Source: an uncultured Bacteroidales bacterium
GTDB taxonomy: Bacteria; Bacteroidota; Bacteroidia; Bacteroidales; Bacteroidaceae
Assembly: GCA_945837185.1 (NCBI GenBank)
Contig: CAMAMZ010000081.1
Span: 1 to 9,173 of the forward strand
DNA: 9,173 nt
Direction: 5' to 3'
Part shown: positions 6,851-9,173 of the stretch, one piece after another
Position numbering within the stretch: the first letter of the stretch is position 1
Layout: each line of letters opens with the position of its first letter
Translations under genes and position numbers: made by a program
The notes under the pieces: generated by a model
What the model was told of the DNA's origin: nothing
Seen by the model: only the letters and a program-made list of their open reading frames with translations
Databases searched by the model: none

Positions 6851-9092
6851 ATTTACCGCCTTTCATCAAGTCCTGATGGGCAATACGGTATTGGCGAAGC
6901 GGTTTGCCGCCCAATGTCATCCGCTGGATGCGTGCGGCTTGCTCCGTAGCACGATTCACCTCTATCACCAAATCGCCATTGGGATAATAGCGCTTATCGA
7001 GATGCAAGGTGATGCGGTCGAAGACCGGAGCGGTAAGGGTATAAGTAGGCGAACCGGGACAGTCAGGATAGAAGCCCATCATAGAGAAGATGGCCCACGC
7101 CGACATGGTTCCACAGTCTTCATTGCCGGGAATACCATCGGGAGTATCCTTGTAATATTTGTCCAACAGTCTGCGCACCTCTTTCTGCGTGCGCCATTCC
7201 TCACCCTTGAAATAACTGAAGAGATAAGGATAGGCGATATCCGGCTCATTGGCTGGGTCATAGAGATTCTCATCAAACACCTTCTGGAGTTTGTCGACAA
7301 AAGCTTTCTTGCCACCCATCAGCTTGGCATATCCTGCCACATCGTGCGGCACATAGAAGGTGTAGTTCCAAGCCGAACCTTCATGGAAGCCGGGAGCGTT
7401 TGAGAAGTCAGCACCATCTTTCGGGTCGAAGGGAGTTAGCCAGGAGCCGTCGGCATGCCGTGGGCGCAAGGTGCCATACTCCTTGCAATAGTAATGCTTG
7501 TAGCCCAAACTCTGCTGGTAGAAGCGCTTGGCATCTTCCGTGTGGCCCAAAGCCTCAGCCAAACGCGAAAGAGCATAGTCGGCTATATAGTATTCCAAGG
7601 CATGCGACACGGAGTTGTCGCCTGAATTATCCTGGGCAAAGACACCCATAGGCACATAACCTTTAGCGAGGTAGTCGTCGATATCGGGACGCATCTTGTT
7701 CTTTGCACCTTCCAAGGAAGCGCTAATCTTAAAAGCCTTATAGGCAGTGGCCACATCAAAGTCGGTCAGTCCTTTCAGATAAGTATCGGCAATGACAGGA
7801 ATCGTGGGGTCTCCTTCCATCGTCCATGTTTCTTTTCCAAAAAGTTCCCATTTCGGCATCCATCCCCACTCCTTATACATTGCCACCATAGAGCGCACCA
7901 TATCAAGCTGGCGGTCCGGATAGAGCAAGGTTTCTAACTGATGCAGGTTGCGATAGGTATCCCACAAAGAGAAGATGGTATAACGGTTGCCTGTTGTGCG
8001 ACCTATCTTGCCTGTTTCCATCTCAGGATATTCACCATTTACATCCTGCAATACTGTGGGATGAATCTGACTGTGATAGAGCGCCGTATAGAATACACGC
8101 TTCTGGGCTTCCGTACCCCCTTCCACCGTAATCGTTGAAAGCGTTTTGTCCCATACCTGATAGGCATCCTTGCGCACCTTATCAAAGGCAAAGGCATTGC
8201 CTTGCTCTTTGTCAAGGTTCTCACGTGCATTGGCAATAGACACGAAGCTCACACCCACCTGCACTTCAATCTGTTCACCTTCCTCCGCATCATAACAGAA
8301 ATAATAGCCAATCTCATTGCCTGCCAGTTCGCGGGTATAGTTACGATAGAGTTTGTATTTCCCATTGTCGGGATCCCACTGGGCCTCTACACCTTGCATA
8401 GGCGGTTGCTTCTTCCAGAAACCAGCCTCGCGCGGTGCCTTGTTCACACGCATCACGAAATACATGGGGAACACGGCCTGTGGGTTATAGCAGAAGGTAC
8501 CCAAGAGACGCATACCTTCTATTTCTGTTGCCGATACACGCCGTATGCTTCCACCTACCTCATTGGTAAGACCGTCACCTACATTCAGCAGGATGTTGGC
8601 TTGCCCCTTCGGGAAAGTGTAGCGTTCTATAGAACTGCGGTCGGTGGCTGTCACCTCACAGCGGATGCCATACTTGGTCAGTTCGTTACTATAATATCCC
8701 GGTGTGGCTTTCTCATTCTTATATTCAGAGCCATAATGGTGATAATCTACGTCCAACTTGCCGGTGGTGGGCATGAGCAACAAGCTTCCCATTTCCGGGC
8801 AACCCACGCCACTGAGCGCTACATGGGCAAAGCCCGTAAAGTATTTATTGGCATATTCGTAGGGAGCCGACCACCATCGCGCATCCTTGTCCTGCACGTT
8901 CAAATCGGAGCCCATCACATTGAAGGGCACCACTGACATCAATCCATGAGGTCGCACGGCTCCAGGATTACATACACTAAAATTCGTGGTTCCAATAAAA
9001 GGGTCCACATAAGCAACGGGGCTCTTCTGCGCCCTTGCCATCGTCATCACTACGATGAGCGCTGCCATCGTCAAAAAACTTTTGCTGTTCAT
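6831..9092 (-). CDS. Exported GH92 family exo-alpha-mannosidase
   Basis: From the ATG at 9092 the protein has 753 residues, normal for GH92. That start gives a clean signal peptide (MNSKSFLTMAALIVVMTMARA, cleaved before QKSP); the upstream ATG at 9152 is rejected because it would place the promoter inside the gene. An N-terminal beta-sandwich (about 25-270) opens with YVDPFIGT (28-35) and includes FTGFAHVALSGVGCPEMG (85-102). The (alpha/alpha)6 catalytic domain (about 310-700) holds FSLWDTYRN (374-382), FHEGSAWNYTFYVPHD (569-584) with E571 as likely general acid, NEPDIAYPYLF (615-625), and GNEDCGTMSAW (656-666), which lies in the conserved acidic region of the active site. Family role: Ca2+-dependent inverting release of terminal alpha-mannose from N-glycans, mannans or other mannosides. 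The linkage preference is not certain. No lipobox, so a periplasmic location is inferred. First gene of the three-gene enzyme operon, with a strong promoter just upstream. Confidence 0.94.
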   Translation of the reverse strand: MNSKSFLTMAALIVVMTMARAQKSPVAYVDPFIGTTNFSVCNPGAVRPHGLMSVVPFNVMGSDLNVQDKDARWWSAPYEYANKYFTGFAHVALSGVGCPEMGSLLLMPTTGKLDVDYHHYGSEYKNEKATPGYYSNELTKYGIRCEVTATDRSSIERYTFPKGQANILLNVGDGLTNEVGGSIRRVSATEIEGMRLLGTFCYNPQAVFPMYFVMRVNKAPREAGFWKKQPPMQGVEAQWDPDNGKYKLYRNYTRELAGNEIGYYFCYDAEEGEQIEVQVGVSFVSIANARENLDKEQGNAFAFDKVRKDAYQVWDKTLSTITVEGGTEAQKRVFYTALYHSQIHPTVLQDVNGEYPEMETGKIGRTTGNRYTIFSLWDTYRNLHQLETLLYPDRQLDMVRSMVAMYKEWGWMPKWELFGKETWTMEGDPTIPVIADTYLKGLTDFDVATAYKAFKISASLEGAKNKMRPDIDDYLAKGYVPMGVFAQDNSGDNSVSHALEYYIADYALSRLAEALGHTEDAKRFYQQSLGYKHYYCKEYGTLRPRHADGSWLTPFDPKDGADFSNAPGFHEGSAWNYTFYVPHDVAGYAKLMGGKKAFVDKLQKVFDENLYDPANEPDIAYPYLFSYFKGEEWRTQKEVRRLLDKYYKDTPDGIPGNEDCGTMSAWAIFSMMGFYPDCPGSPTYTLTAPVFDRITLHLDKRYYPNGDLVIEVNRATEQAARIQRMTLGGKPLRQYRIAHQDLMKGGKLVFDLQ

Positions 9093-9117
9093 GTTCGGTT
9101 GGTAATATATTCTGTTG

Positions 9118-9148
9118 CAAAGATAATGCAAATCGAAGACAATACAAA
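9118..9148 (-). promoter_or_regulatory. Consensus Bacteroidota promoter of the GH92-DUF4965-GH78 operon
   Basis: On the minus strand, TTTG (9148-9145) is followed by a 19-nt spacer and TATCTTTG (9125-9118), a complete match to TTTG, 19-21 nt, TAnnTTTG. Transcription would start near 9112, giving a leader of about 20 nt before the GH92 ATG at 9092. The leader has no Shine-Dalgarno sequence. Confidence 0.8.
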
Positions 9149-9165
9149 ACAAACTTGTTTGTTTT
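9146..9165. promoter_or_regulatory. Dyad overlapping the -33 element, candidate operator
   Basis: AAAACAAAC (9146-9154) and GTTTGTTTT (9157-9165) are perfect 9-bp arms around TT. The dyad covers three of the four bases of the -33 TTTG and extends upstream, where a regulator could bind. It is low in complexity, so chance cannot be excluded, and no regulator gene is in the window. Confidence 0.4.
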
Positions 9166-9173
9166 TATTGTTG

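Noticed and set aside
9093..9152. Upstream in-frame ATG for the GH92 gene at 9152
   Set aside because: It would add 20 residues in front of a good signal peptide and put the consensus promoter (9148-9118) inside the coding sequence.
1..9173. CRISPR arrays, tRNA or rRNA genes, insertion sequences or a recombinase gene
   Set aside because: No regularly spaced repeats, no recognisable tRNA or rRNA sequence and no transposase or recombinase-like protein was found in either strand. Any invertase would have to be encoded elsewhere.

Overview
The window looks like a fragment of a polysaccharide utilization locus (PUL) from a member of Bacteroidota, probably a Bacteroides/Prevotella-type gut bacterium. 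The evidence is a SusC-type TonB-dependent receptor, three exported enzymes of glycan-degrading families, promoters of the Bacteroidota form (TTTG, 19-nt spacer, TAnnTTTG), no Shine-Dalgarno sequences before the genes, and AT-rich intergenic DNA. The genus cannot be fixed from this sequence alone. All genes lie on the minus strand, so transcription runs from right to left.

Reading in the direction of transcription: a near-consensus promoter (9148-9118) sits just before a GH92 family exo-alpha-mannosidase (9092-6831). After a 72-nt gap holding a hairpin comes a DUF4964/DUF5127/DUF4965/DUF1793 protein, usually named 'glutaminase' (6758-4242). Its last 14 nt overlap the start of a GH78 alpha-L-rhamnosidase (4255-1535). 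These three genes look like one transcript. All three proteins carry type I signal peptides without a lipobox, so they are predicted to be periplasmic, and all three have catalytic domains of the six-hairpin (alpha/alpha)6 type. A 704-nt AT-rich region (831-1534) follows, and then the N-terminal 276 codons of a SusC-like receptor (830-1), cut by the window edge. A SusD partner would be expected beyond the edge.

The most interesting part is the region before susC. Two sites (992-1020 and 1388-1416) form an inverted repeat: 23 bp are perfect (998-1020 against 1388-1410), and 27 of 29 match over the longer span. Each site is itself a palindrome around an asymmetric centre, which is the architecture of tyrosine-recombinase crossover sites, and the two centres face opposite ways. 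A good Bacteroidota promoter for susC (1075-1045) lies between them, just inside the left repeat. This fits an invertible, phase-variable ON/OFF promoter for the SusC/D import system, captured here in the ON orientation. The right site is also a strong hairpin that could terminate the enzyme operon. A 20-bp perfect palindrome of alternating purine and pyrimidine at its core lies inside the same segment.

Working model (inference): the GH92-DUF4965-GH78 operon supplies periplasmic trimming of a glycan with alpha-mannosyl and alpha-L-rhamnosyl ends. Import through SusC/D is switched separately by DNA inversion. The substrate itself cannot be named from this window.
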